A stretch of 60,778 bases of DNA from assembly GCA_030705925.1 (NCBI GenBank), contig JAUZPM010000004.1, forward strand, positions 1-60,778, read 5' to 3'. The translations under genes were made by a program, and so were the position numbers. Source of the stretch: Bacillota bacterium (GTDB taxonomy: Bacteria > Bacillota > Clostridia > Oscillospirales > Feifaniaceae). Every line of letters starts with the position of its first letter. The stretch's first letter is position 1. Below the pieces are notes generated by a model. That model was not told the origin of the DNA, did not search any database, and saw nothing but the letters and a program-made list of their open reading frames with translations. Of the stretch, positions 43,998-52,267 are shown in pieces.

Positions 43998-44380
43998 TGA
44001 TGGTTATTATCAAATTGTTTCATATAATTTTCCCATTTAGATATCGTTTCTTCACTTAAGACGTGTTCCATCAGACATGCATCGTTTTCAGCGGTTCCTT
44101 CGGCAACATGGAGGACGTTAATTAAAAAGCTTTTAAGTAATTTATGTCTTGAAAGCACTTTTTTTGCGCTTTCAAGACCGTTTTCAGTCAGCCTTATATC
44201 ACCATAGTGCTCATGATCTACCAGACCCTGAGCCTTTAGAACACCTATTGCTTTATTTACGCTTGCCCTGCTGATATTCAGCTTCCGAGCAATATCCACC
44301 GAGCGAACAGTTTTATCCGTGTTGTCAGAAAGGTTATAAATAACTTCAAGATAGTTTTCACTTGATGGACGAATTGACAT
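43994..44380 (-). CDS. DtxR/MntR-family metal-dependent transcriptional regulator
   Basis: The 128-residue repressor has an N-terminal winged helix (SSENYLEVIYNLSDN, RSVDIARKLNISRASVNKAIGVLKAQGLVDHEHYGDIRLTENG in parts). A dimerisation region follows with metal ligands expected in the RHKLLKSFL, AENDACLMEHVLSEE segment (Cys, Glu, His). It has the two-domain MntR/IdeR form without an SH3 domain. It is divergent from a MATE transporter across 143 bases that hold both promoters, so autoregulation and control of the exporter are plausible. The metal (Mn or Fe) cannot be told. Confidence 0.88.
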   Translation of the reverse strand: MSIRPSSENYLEVIYNLSDNTDKTVRSVDIARKLNISRASVNKAIGVLKAQGLVDHEHYGDIRLTENGLESAKKVLSRHKLLKSFLINVLHVAEGTAENDACLMEHVLSEETISKWENYMKQFDNNHQ

Positions 44381-44406
44381 GGCAGCCTCCGATAAATTTT
44401 TACTGT

Positions 44407-44435
44407 ATTATACTACACATAATTTCCAAAAACAA
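44407..44435 (-). promoter_or_regulatory. Promoter of the DtxR-type gene
   Basis: On the minus strand TTGTTT (44435-44430), a 17-bp spacer and TATAAT (44412-44407) lie 27 bases before the start codon. Confidence 0.7.
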
Positions 44436-44480
44436 TTGACTATTTTATTGAGCGTTAATTAATTTGACATTATATTGAGC
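44434..44480 (+). repeat. Imperfect 20-bp direct repeat between divergent promoters
   Basis: AATTGACTATTTTATTGAGC (44434-44453) and AATTTGACATTATATTGAGC (44461-44480) share most positions and are spaced 27 bases start to start. They touch the -35 regions of both promoters. This fits tandem operators for the DtxR-type protein or another regulator, though neither matches a classic DtxR or MntR box. Confidence 0.5.
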
Positions 44481-44492
44481 TTTTGATAAAAT
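44464..44492 (+). promoter_or_regulatory. Promoter of the MATE transporter gene
   Basis: TTGACA (44464-44469), exactly 17 bases, TAAAAT (44487-44492), 31 bases before the start codon: a near-consensus sigma-A promoter. Confidence 0.8.
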
Positions 44493-44523
44493 ATAAGTTC
44501 AGATTTAGATAAAGGAATAAAAA

Positions 44524-45873
44524 ATGGATAGAACAAAGGAACTTGAAACACAGAAAATCTCAAAACTTATTTTTGCTTATTCTATTCCCGCAATTACTGG
44601 AATGATCATAAGCTCAGTCTATAATATAATAGACAGGATTTTTATCGGAAACTGCCCCGAACTTGGTAAAGATGGAATTGCAGGGATTACAGTTGCTTTC
44701 CCTGTCATAATCGTTTTAATGGCTATATTTTTCTTATTTGGACAGGGAGGCACTATCCTTTTCTCGATCAAGCTTGGAGAAAAAAAGCGGGAAGATGCAC
44801 AGGAGATTTTATCTTCTATTTTTATCGTGTTACTTACGAGCGGAATTATAAGCATGACATTAGGTTTGGTATTCACAGACCCATTGCTTAAAATTTTCGG
44901 TGCAACCGGAACAGTCCTGCCATTTGCCCGCCAATATCTGCAGGTTTTTCTCCTTGGCTCAATTTTTCAAAGCATGAGTCTAGGACTCAATAATCTTGTC
45001 AGAGCAGACGGACATCCTAAAATTGCAATGACTACTTTAATGATAGGAGTTGCAATAAATATTGTCCTTGCACCTATTTTCTTATACTGGTTTCATTGGG
45101 GTATGGCTGGGGCCGCCCTCGCCACAATTTTAGGGCAATCTGCAAGCGCAGTATGGATTGTTCTTCATTTTACAGGCAAGAGATGCTCTGTTCCGATAGA
45201 TTTTAAAAAGATTAAAATCACTTTTAAGTTTCTGATTATGATTGCATCTTTCGGTTTCCCATCTTTTATTATTCAGGTTGCGAACGGAATAATGAATCTG
45301 GTTTTAAACGTCAGCCTTGTAAAATATGGCGGGGATCTGGCAATTGCAGCTATGGGAACAGTAAACAGTATTGCAACGTTAATGATAATGCCTGAAGTTG
45401 GCATAGCTCAGGGGATTCAGCCGATAGTTGGATATAATTATGGTGCCCGTAAATATGACCGGGTAAAAAAGACTCTTGCGGGGGGCATTATATTCGCAAC
45501 TTGTGTTGTTTTAGTTGGTTATATTATAACAAGACTTTTCCCGGAAGCTATGATAAAAATGTTCAACAGCGATCCGGATCTTGTAAAATTAGGGTCACAT
45601 GCTTTAGTATGCTGGTTTATTGCTCTTCCGGTAGTTGGCTTTCAGATTGTTGGTTCGAACTTTTTTCAAACAGTCGGAAAGGCAAAAACAGCTATTCTGC
45701 TTAGTATGACAAGACAAATTATATTCCTTATACCGGCAATTTTGATACTGGGTTATTTATTTGGACTGGACGGTATTGTTTACGCTGCGCCATTTGCGGA
45801 TATCAGTGCGGCGCTTACAACAGGAGGATTTTTGTTCTTTACTCTAAAAAATCTTAAGGAAACTGTTAAATAA
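44524..45873 (+). CDS. MATE-family multidrug efflux transporter
   Basis: The 449-residue protein has 12 membrane helices and the MATE fold (two MatE repeats). Hallmarks are SIPAITGMIISSVYNIIDRIFIG at the start (VYNIIDRIFIG motif), NNLVRADGHPKIAM between the halves, and GIQPIVGYNYGARKYDRVKK in the second half. It exports cationic compounds using a Na+ or H+ gradient. The divergent DtxR-type regulator may control it. The start follows AAAGGA. Confidence 0.92.
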   Translation: MDRTKELETQKISKLIFAYSIPAITGMIISSVYNIIDRIFIGNCPELGKDGIAGITVAFPVIIVLMAIFFLFGQGGTILFSIKLGEKKREDAQEILSSIFIVLLTSGIISMTLGLVFTDPLLKIFGATGTVLPFARQYLQVFLLGSIFQSMSLGLNNLVRADGHPKIAMTTLMIGVAINIVLAPIFLYWFHWGMAGAALATILGQSASAVWIVLHFTGKRCSVPIDFKKIKITFKFLIMIASFGFPSFIIQVANGIMNLVLNVSLVKYGGDLAIAAMGTVNSIATLMIMPEVGIAQGIQPIVGYNYGARKYDRVKKTLAGGIIFATCVVLVGYIITRLFPEAMIKMFNSDPDLVKLGSHALVCWFIALPVVGFQIVGSNFFQTVGKAKTAILLSMTRQIIFLIPAILILGYLFGLDGIVYAAPFADISAALTTGGFLFFTLKNLKETVK

Positions 45874-45888
45874 AGTTAAAAAAGTATG

Positions 45889-45921
45889 AAGGTGCTTTCA
45901 CAGGTTGAAAGCACCTTTTTT
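45889..45921 (+). terminator. Terminator of the MATE gene
   Basis: AAGGTGCTTTCA and TGAAAGCACCTT form a 12-bp stem with loop CAGGT and a run of Ts, 15 bases after the stop. Confidence 0.92.
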
Positions 45922-45987
45922 ATTTTTGTTTTCCTGTTTTATATTCTTTTTAAAAAGCAGAAAATAATTGTGATTTGGAGTGATATC

Positions 45988-47649
45988 ATGAAAGCGATGT
46001 TCAACGCATTTTTTTCCAATATGTTAAGGTCTATTGCAGCTTTGCTGGCTGCAAGCATTGCTGCATCGCTTTCTTCATCCTCAGTTCAGGATCCCGGTTA
46101 TGACAGTATCGGCTTTTTATATGCCGGTAACACGGCTGTATACTCTAACAACGTGAAAAGAACAAACGGAAATCTTAATGTAGTGTGTCCGGATTATTTC
46201 GATCTTGATACAGACGGGCGCCTTAAAATCAGTTCTTCAGCAGACACTACTTTTGTTGATGAAATGAAAGCCAGTAATATAAAGGTCCTTCCCTTTCTCA
46301 GCAACCACTGGGATAGGGATATTGCAAGAGCGGGACTTACAAACAGAAAAAATCTGGCAGCCGAAATAGCAACAGCTGTTATACAGTATGGGTATGATGG
46401 TGTAAATATAGATATTGAAAATATAAATGAAAGTGACAGAGACAATTTTACTGATTTTATTAAGCTGCTTGCAACTGATTTGCCAACAGGATCAATTCTG
46501 TCTGTTTGTGTCGCGCCTAATCCCTGGAGCCTTAGCACTGGCTGGCAGGGCGCTTATGATTACGGCGCTCTTTCGCAGTATGCAGACAGAATATTTGTAA
46601 TGGCTTACGATGAACATTACAGTGGAGGCATTGCGGGACCAGTTGCGGGAATCTCATTTGTCGAGGGGTCTATAAAATATGCACTTCTATATGTTCCTCC
46701 AGAAAAAGTAGTTTTAGGGATACCTTTTTACGGACGATATTGGTCAAAAGACGGAAGTGTTGCGGGAAAGGCACTTACAATGTCTGATATTGAGGGCCTT
46801 GTTTCAGAGTATGGTACTGCTAAATGGTATGATCTGAAAAATGAGTGCGCAAGGGCAACAATCTATATTTCTCAGACCAATGTAAGTATGGGTTTATGGG
46901 GCGGCAAACAGCTTAAAGCCGGCACTTATGATATTTGGTATGAAAATGAGAGATCACTTAGAAAAAAAGTTTCGCTTGTTAAAGCATACGGCTTAGCAGG
47001 TGTCGGAAGCTGGGCGCTCGGGCAGGAATCACAGACTATTTGGGAAGTATACCGTGAATGGCTTACAGGACTTCCGTTCTGGGATATATCAAGACATTGG
47101 GCGCAGCAGTATATAATCGAACTTAACAGCGCAGGGGTTTTAAAAGGCGTAGAAGATGACACATTCAACCCTGATGGGCAGCTTACGCGCGGTCAGGCTG
47201 CGGCTATGCTTGTAAGGGCATTAGGTCTTTCAATAAATGTTCAATCTGAAGGATTTAAAGATACCCCAGGGCACTGGGCTGAAGAATATATTAGAACCGC
47301 TGCTGCTTATGGTATTATAGATGGTTTCCCTGACGGTACTTTTAAGCCAGATGCACCAACTTCTAGAGAGCAATTTGCCGTTATGCTTGACAGAATTTTA
47401 AATCTTCCAACCACTGTAGATTATAACCAAACATTTTATAGTGATGTGTCTTCTAACATTTGGTCATCAAGCGCGATAGTCAGACTTTCGATTGCAAGCG
47501 TTATAGGCGGATACCCTAACGGTACTTTCAGGCCACAAATTGCCTTGTCAAGGGCAGAAGCATCTAAGCTATTATCACTTGCGTTAAAACAGCCGAGAAA
47601 AACACTTACTTTTATAGCAAGAAAACCGGAGACTGTTGAACCACGATAA
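45988..47649 (+). CDS. GH18 family glycoside hydrolase with three SLH domains
   Basis: The 553-residue exported protein has an N-terminal hydrophobic segment (about 8-26). The GH18 barrel (about 30-360) carries the catalytic YDGVNIDIENI (DGxNxDxE, near residue 137), and MAYDEHYSGG and GIPFYGRYW as in SleL/YdhD-type N-acetylglucosaminidases of spores and walls. Three SLH domains (about 365-545, FWDISRHWAQQYI, HWAEEYIRTAAAYGII, SSSAIVRLSIASVIGG) attach it to the cell surface. The frame is open to 45886, but that part is the MATE terminator; ATG 45988 behind TGGAGTG is used. The role may be peptidoglycan turnover. Confidence 0.9.
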   Translation: MKAMFNAFFSNMLRSIAALLAASIAASLSSSSVQDPGYDSIGFLYAGNTAVYSNNVKRTNGNLNVVCPDYFDLDTDGRLKISSSADTTFVDEMKASNIKVLPFLSNHWDRDIARAGLTNRKNLAAEIATAVIQYGYDGVNIDIENINESDRDNFTDFIKLLATDLPTGSILSVCVAPNPWSLSTGWQGAYDYGALSQYADRIFVMAYDEHYSGGIAGPVAGISFVEGSIKYALLYVPPEKVVLGIPFYGRYWSKDGSVAGKALTMSDIEGLVSEYGTAKWYDLKNECARATIYISQTNVSMGLWGGKQLKAGTYDIWYENERSLRKKVSLVKAYGLAGVGSWALGQESQTIWEVYREWLTGLPFWDISRHWAQQYIIELNSAGVLKGVEDDTFNPDGQLTRGQAAAMLVRALGLSINVQSEGFKDTPGHWAEEYIRTAAAYGIIDGFPDGTFKPDAPTSREQFAVMLDRILNLPTTVDYNQTFYSDVSSNIWSSSAIVRLSIASVIGGYPNGTFRPQIALSRAEASKLLSLALKQPRKTLTFIARKPETVEPR

Positions 47650-47672
47650 AACCTGCAAATAAATTTCCAGAA

Positions 47673-47701
47673 TTGACATGAGCCTGCCGCGGAAGTATAA
47701 T
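47673..47701 (+). promoter_or_regulatory. Full-consensus sigma-A promoter before miaB
   Basis: TTGACA (47673-47678), 17 bases, TATAAT (47696-47701). Both hexamers are perfect. The transcript would begin near 47708, leaving a leader of about 80 bases, and may serve the whole miaB-to-ileS run. Confidence 0.88.
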
Positions 47702-47706
47702 TAAAT

Positions 47707-47739
47707 CTATATAACTCAAAGAAGTACCACGTTATATAG
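47707..47739 (+). promoter_or_regulatory. 5' leader hairpin of the miaB operon
   Basis: CTATATAAC (47707-47715) and GTTATATAG (47731-47739) form a 9-bp stem right at the expected 5' end of the transcript. A second small stem (CCTTTC with GGAAGG) follows. It could stabilise the long mRNA. I do not recognise a riboswitch. Confidence 0.5.
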
Positions 47740-47788
47740 AGCCTTTCTTTAGGAAGGGTTTAAAAATATTACTTTCCGGAGAAGATAA

Positions 47789-49198
47789 ATGAGAGAGGTC
47801 CTGCACAATATTACAGAGGAAGAACTTGGAAAACAGCATCAATTTATTGAAAAGGTCAAAGCGTTAAGTGCCGGTGAAACCAGGTTTGCTATGATACAGA
47901 CTTATGGCTGCCAGCAAAATGAAGCTGACAGTGACAGGATGCGCGGCATGCTTACAAATATGGGTTTTGAAATGACGGACGAGCGGGAAAAAGCTGACGT
48001 TATTCTGTTTAATACATGTGCGGTCAGAGAACATGCGGAACTAAAGGTATTCGGCAACATCGGCGCTTTGAAACATTTGAAAAACAAACGCCCTGAGCTT
48101 GTGATCGTGCTATGCGGATGTATGATGCAGCAGCAACATAGAATTGATGAAATCATGAAAAAGTATCCGCATATAGATATGGTTTTCGGGACGCACACAT
48201 TCTATAAGCTGCCAGAGATGCTTTATGATGTATTAACAAACAGGGATCGCCATGTTGAAATAACTGAAACCGCAACGCCAATAATAGAGGATATGCCGGT
48301 AAGACGTGAAAGCTCTTTTCAGGCTTGGGTTACTGTAATGTATGGCTGCAACAATTTTTGCTCATACTGCGTTGTGCCATATGTCCGCGGAAGGGAACGA
48401 AGCAGACATTTTGACAGCATTGTGGAAGAAGTGAAAACTCTTGCCAGTCAGGGGTATAAAGAAATTACCCTTCTTGGACAGAATGTAAATTCTTACGGCA
48501 AGGATCTTGACGAAGGAAAAGATTTTTCGGACCTGCTGACTGCCCTAAACGCTCTTCCTGGGGATTTTATTATCAGATTTATGACGAGTCATCCGAAAGA
48601 TGCGACTAAAAAGCTTATGGATACAATGGCATCCTGTGAAAAAGTTGAAAATCACCTTCATCTGCCGATTCAATCGGGAAGCAACCGGATTCTTAAGGCA
48701 ATGAACAGAAGATATACAAGAGAACAATATTTGGAACTTGTAAAATATGCACGTTCAGTAATGCCGGATATCGCTTTTACAAGTGATATAATTGTCGGAT
48801 TTCCCGGTGAAACTGAAGAAGACTTTATGGATACCGTTTCACTTATCAAAGAGGTTGAATACGACGGACTTTTCACATTTATTTATTCCAAAAGACGCCG
48901 CACACCGGCGGCTGAAATGGAAGGGCAGGTGCCTCAAAAGGAAAAACAGGACAGACTTAGCAGACTTATGGAAACCCAAAATGAAATATCCAAGGCTCGT
49001 GGCGAACACCTTTTAGGTTCTATACAGAGGGTGCTGGTTGAAGGCGTCAGCAAGACAGACAGCGATTTTATGACGGGAAGAACCAGCGGGGGGCGACTTG
49101 TACATTTTAAGACAGATGAGGATCTGACTGGAACATTCGCAAATGTTAAGATCATTGAAGCACGCGCATGGTCAACAACGGGCGAGCTTATGAAATAA
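47789..49198 (+). CDS. miaB: tRNA-2-methylthio-N6-dimethylallyladenosine synthase
   Basis: This radical SAM methylthiotransferase adds the methylthio group to i6A37 of tRNAs that read codons starting with U. The 469 residues have a UPF0004 domain with cysteines in QTYGCQQNEADS, NTCAVRE and VLCGCMMQQ, then the radical SAM motif MYGCNNFCSYCVVPYVRGRE (CxxxCxxC, near 187) and a C-terminal TRAM domain. MiaA, which makes its substrate, is encoded further down in the same run. It heads the operon behind a perfect promoter. Confidence 0.96.
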   Translation: MREVLHNITEEELGKQHQFIEKVKALSAGETRFAMIQTYGCQQNEADSDRMRGMLTNMGFEMTDEREKADVILFNTCAVREHAELKVFGNIGALKHLKNKRPELVIVLCGCMMQQQHRIDEIMKKYPHIDMVFGTHTFYKLPEMLYDVLTNRDRHVEITETATPIIEDMPVRRESSFQAWVTVMYGCNNFCSYCVVPYVRGRERSRHFDSIVEEVKTLASQGYKEITLLGQNVNSYGKDLDEGKDFSDLLTALNALPGDFIIRFMTSHPKDATKKLMDTMASCEKVENHLHLPIQSGSNRILKAMNRRYTREQYLELVKYARSVMPDIAFTSDIIVGFPGETEEDFMDTVSLIKEVEYDGLFTFIYSKRRRTPAAEMEGQVPQKEKQDRLSRLMETQNEISKARGEHLLGSIQRVLVEGVSKTDSDFMTGRTSGGRLVHFKTDEDLTGTFANVKIIEARAWSTTGELMK

Positions 49199-49217
49199 AT
49201 ATTAAAGGAGCACAAAG

Positions 49218-49604
49218 ATGAGCGTAGAAGATAAAGCAAAAGAACTTGGACAGGCAATTATAGAGGACGAAAGATATATTTCCTACGAAAAAGCCCGCTT
49301 AATTCATGATAACGATGAGGAACTTCAGGCAATGCTTGTTCGTTATGACACAATTAGAAATGATCTTGTTACAGAAAATCAGAAAGGTATTAAGGATAAT
49401 GCTAAGCTTGAAAATTTATCAAATGCGATGCAGGTTCTTTATGACCAAATAATCAAAAATGAAAATATGCTGTCCTTTTTAAACGCTAAAAATGAGATGG
49501 AAAAGCTTATGAATGAAGTTAATTCTATCATTGACTTTTATATAACCGGAGAGGAAGGCGGCTGTTCTCCCGATAAGTGCAGCGGCTGTAGTGGCTGCCA
49601 TTAA
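49218..49604 (+). CDS. YlbF/YmcA (Ric-complex-like) family protein with Cys-rich tail
   Basis: The 128-residue helical protein of the YlbF/YmcA family begins SVEDKAKELGQAIIEDERY and continues in long helices. In Bacillus YmcA, YlbF and YaaT form the Ric complex, which carries [4Fe-4S] clusters and directs RNase Y processing. The tail here, GGCSPDKCSGCSGCH, has four cysteines that could hold a cluster. It lies between miaB and mutS, the same slot as ymcA in Bacillus, so it is probably that member. The site AAAGGAG precedes the start. Confidence 0.85.
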   Translation: MSVEDKAKELGQAIIEDERYISYEKARLIHDNDEELQAMLVRYDTIRNDLVTENQKGIKDNAKLENLSNAMQVLYDQIIKNENMLSFLNAKNEMEKLMNEVNSIIDFYITGEEGGCSPDKCSGCSGCH

Positions 49605-49633
49605 AAAAGAGACAGCATGGAAGGGGTGAGAAA

Positions 49634-52255
49634 GTGGCAGAGACAACACCAATGATGCAGCAGTACTTCGAGATAAAAAAGCAAACTGAGGACTGTATAT
49701 TATTCTATCGGCTTGGCGATTTCTATGAGATGTTTTATGACGATGCAAAATTAGCCTCTAAAGAGTTGGATTTGACACTTACTGGCCGTGACTGCGGGCA
49801 GGAAGAAAGGGCGCCGATGTGCGGCGTCCCTTATCACAGCTGTGAAAGCTATATTGCAAGGCTTGTAAGCAGAGGATATAAGGTTGCAATATGCGAGCAG
49901 ATGGAAGACCCGAAACTTGCAAAAGGTCTTGTTAAACGTGATATAGTCCGCATAATAACTCCTGGAACGGTGACTGACAACAGTATGCTCGACGAGCGTA
50001 AAAATAATTATATTGCTTCCATATGTGCTGAGGGTGAAGTTGCGGGCATAGCTTTTGCAGATGTATCTACAGGTGCGCTATCCGCAACTATGCTTGACAG
50101 CGGCGGGAATCTGACCCAAAGGCTGATAAATGAGCTTGCGAAATTTAATCCGCGTGAGATACTTTTAAACGGTGACGCAAATGTAAGCCGTGAGCTTATG
50201 GCATTTATAAGCGAAAAACTTGAGGCGCTGCTGACACCGTATGAGCAGCGTCATTTTGATTATGATGAGTGTCTTGAAATAATTAATAATAAGTTTCCAA
50301 AGGATATTTCACGCGAAATTTTGGATTTCAAGCTTGTAGTATCCGCATCAGGAGCTCTTATCAATTATTTACTGGATACTCAAAAAAAAAATCTTATAAA
50401 CATAAGCAGTATTGAGTTTTATAAGCAGAGCGAGTATATGGAGCTTGACGCCGCAACAAGGCGCAATCTCGAACTTACTGAGACAATGCGTAAGGGAGAG
50501 AAAAGAGGTTCGCTTTTAGGCGTCCTTGACAGGACAAAAACGTCAATGGGCGGCAGACTATTAAGAAGATGGATAGAACAGCCGCTGTGCAGCGCAGTAC
50601 ATATAAATAACAGGCTAACCGCTGTTGATGCTCTATATGCCAAAGATGCAGTGCGTGATACGCTTTCAGAAAATCTAAAGGGCGTATATGATATTGAACG
50701 TATTATTTCGAGAGTTGTTTTCGGAACGGCAAACTGCCGTGACCTGAAATCTCTTGAAGCAACGCTTTCTAAGCTTCCGGCGGTAAAAGCCGCGGCGCTT
50801 GAGGCTCAAAACGGTTATCTTACGCGTCTTGCCGACGAAATAGATGATCTTGATGATATTAGGCAGCTTATTGCCAAGGCAATTGAAGATGAGCCGCCGT
50901 TTTCAGTGCGTGAGGGAGGACTTATTAAAAAAGGCTATAATGAAACCGTAGATGAGCTTAGAATGCTGATGACTGACAGCCGTTCCCTGCTTGCTGGGAT
51001 CGAAAACAGGGAACGTGAAGAAACAGGCATTAAAAACTTGCGCATAGCCTATAATAAAGTCTTTGGATATTTTATTGAAGTTACAAATTCATACCTTTCG
51101 ATGGTTCCTGAAAGATACATAAGAAAACAGACGCTTACTAACTGTGAGCGGTTTATAACGGAAGAACTCAAAACTATCGAGGAAAAGGTTTTAAGTGCTA
51201 GCGAGCATGTAAAAACACTTGAGTATGAGCTGTTTCTTTCCGTCCGCGATAAAGTAATGGCGGCTTCCGACAGAATCCAGAGTGCGGCTCAATCTCTTGC
51301 TGCGCTTGATGTGCTTTGTGGTTTTGCCGAGGCTGCTAGAAAAAATAGGTATACAATGCCTGAAATAATAACCTCCGGGGCAATAGACATAAAGGAGGGA
51401 CGTCATCCTGTTGTGGAAGATATGCTTAATGATACGATGTTCGTCCCTAACGATACACTGCTCGATTGCGGAGATAACAGGCTTGCAATAATTACGGGGC
51501 CGAATATGGCGGGCAAATCGACTTATATGCGCCAGGTTGCGATAATCGTGCTTATGGCTCAGGTTGGCAGCTTTGTTCCCGCAAAAAGCGCCAAAATTCC
51601 AGTTGCGGATAAGATTTTTACCCGTGTGGGAGCCTCTGATGATTTATCAACAGGCCGATCAACCTTTATGGTTGAAATGAGCGAGGTTGCATACATACTT
51701 AAAAATGCGACAAAAAACAGTCTGATCATATTTGACGAGATCGGACGTGGGACAAGCACATTCGATGGTATGAGCATTGCACGTGCTGTGTTGGAATTTG
51801 CAGCAGATAAAAAGAAACTTGGGGCAAAAACACTTTTTGCAACTCATTATCATGAGCTTACTGAACTTGAGGGTCAGTTTGAAGGCGTTAAAAATTACAA
51901 TATCGCTGTTAAAAAACGGGGAGACGATATAACGTTTTTACGGAGAATTGTAAGGGGAGGCGCCGACGAAAGCTATGGCATCGAGGTTGCGAAGCTTGCG
52001 GGCGTGCCGGATACTGTTATTGAACGTGCAAAGCATATTCTTAAAGATCTTGACGGCGGAAAAGAAACGTTTACAAGAAAAAACATTGTACAAAGCGAAG
52101 CTGAAGATGATTTTCAGCTTAATATAACCGGGGAATCTCAAAATGCGCTTCTTAAGGAAATCATTGATATTGATCTCAATACTCTAACGCCTATCGAGGG
52201 TATGAACAAACTCTATGAATTAAAAAAGAGAGCAGAGAAAATAATTGTGTGCTAG
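49634..52255 (+). CDS. mutS: DNA mismatch repair protein MutS
   Basis: MutS finds mismatches and small loops. The 873 residues have the mismatch-binding FYRLGDFYEMFYDDA (the F-x-E wedge) in domain I, core and clamp domains, and the ABC-type ATPase with Walker A GPNMAGKST (near residue 622), the signature STFMVEMSE, Walker B SLIIFDEIGRGTSTFDG and the H-loop ATHYHEL. The C-terminal helix-turn-helix is present. The start is GTG 49634 behind AAGGGG. It is coupled in order to mutL, 12 bases on. Confidence 0.97.
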   Translation: MAETTPMMQQYFEIKKQTEDCILFYRLGDFYEMFYDDAKLASKELDLTLTGRDCGQEERAPMCGVPYHSCESYIARLVSRGYKVAICEQMEDPKLAKGLVKRDIVRIITPGTVTDNSMLDERKNNYIASICAEGEVAGIAFADVSTGALSATMLDSGGNLTQRLINELAKFNPREILLNGDANVSRELMAFISEKLEALLTPYEQRHFDYDECLEIINNKFPKDISREILDFKLVVSASGALINYLLDTQKKNLINISSIEFYKQSEYMELDAATRRNLELTETMRKGEKRGSLLGVLDRTKTSMGGRLLRRWIEQPLCSAVHINNRLTAVDALYAKDAVRDTLSENLKGVYDIERIISRVVFGTANCRDLKSLEATLSKLPAVKAAALEAQNGYLTRLADEIDDLDDIRQLIAKAIEDEPPFSVREGGLIKKGYNETVDELRMLMTDSRSLLAGIENREREETGIKNLRIAYNKVFGYFIEVTNSYLSMVPERYIRKQTLTNCERFITEELKTIEEKVLSASEHVKTLEYELFLSVRDKVMAASDRIQSAAQSLAALDVLCGFAEAARKNRYTMPEIITSGAIDIKEGRHPVVEDMLNDTMFVPNDTLLDCGDNRLAIITGPNMAGKSTYMRQVAIIVLMAQVGSFVPAKSAKIPVADKIFTRVGASDDLSTGRSTFMVEMSEVAYILKNATKNSLIIFDEIGRGTSTFDGMSIARAVLEFAADKKKLGAKTLFATHYHELTELEGQFEGVKNYNIAVKKRGDDITFLRRIVRGGADESYGIEVAKLAGVPDTVIERAKHILKDLDGGKETFTRKNIVQSEAEDDFQLNITGESQNALLKEIIDIDLNTLTPIEGMNKLYELKKRAEKIIVC

Positions 52256-52267
52256 ATAAGAGGTGAT

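Noticed and set aside
45886-45987. Possible 34-codon extension of the GH18-SLH protein
   Set aside because: The extension is the terminator hairpin of the MATE gene; ATG 45988 has the ribosome site and signal peptide.
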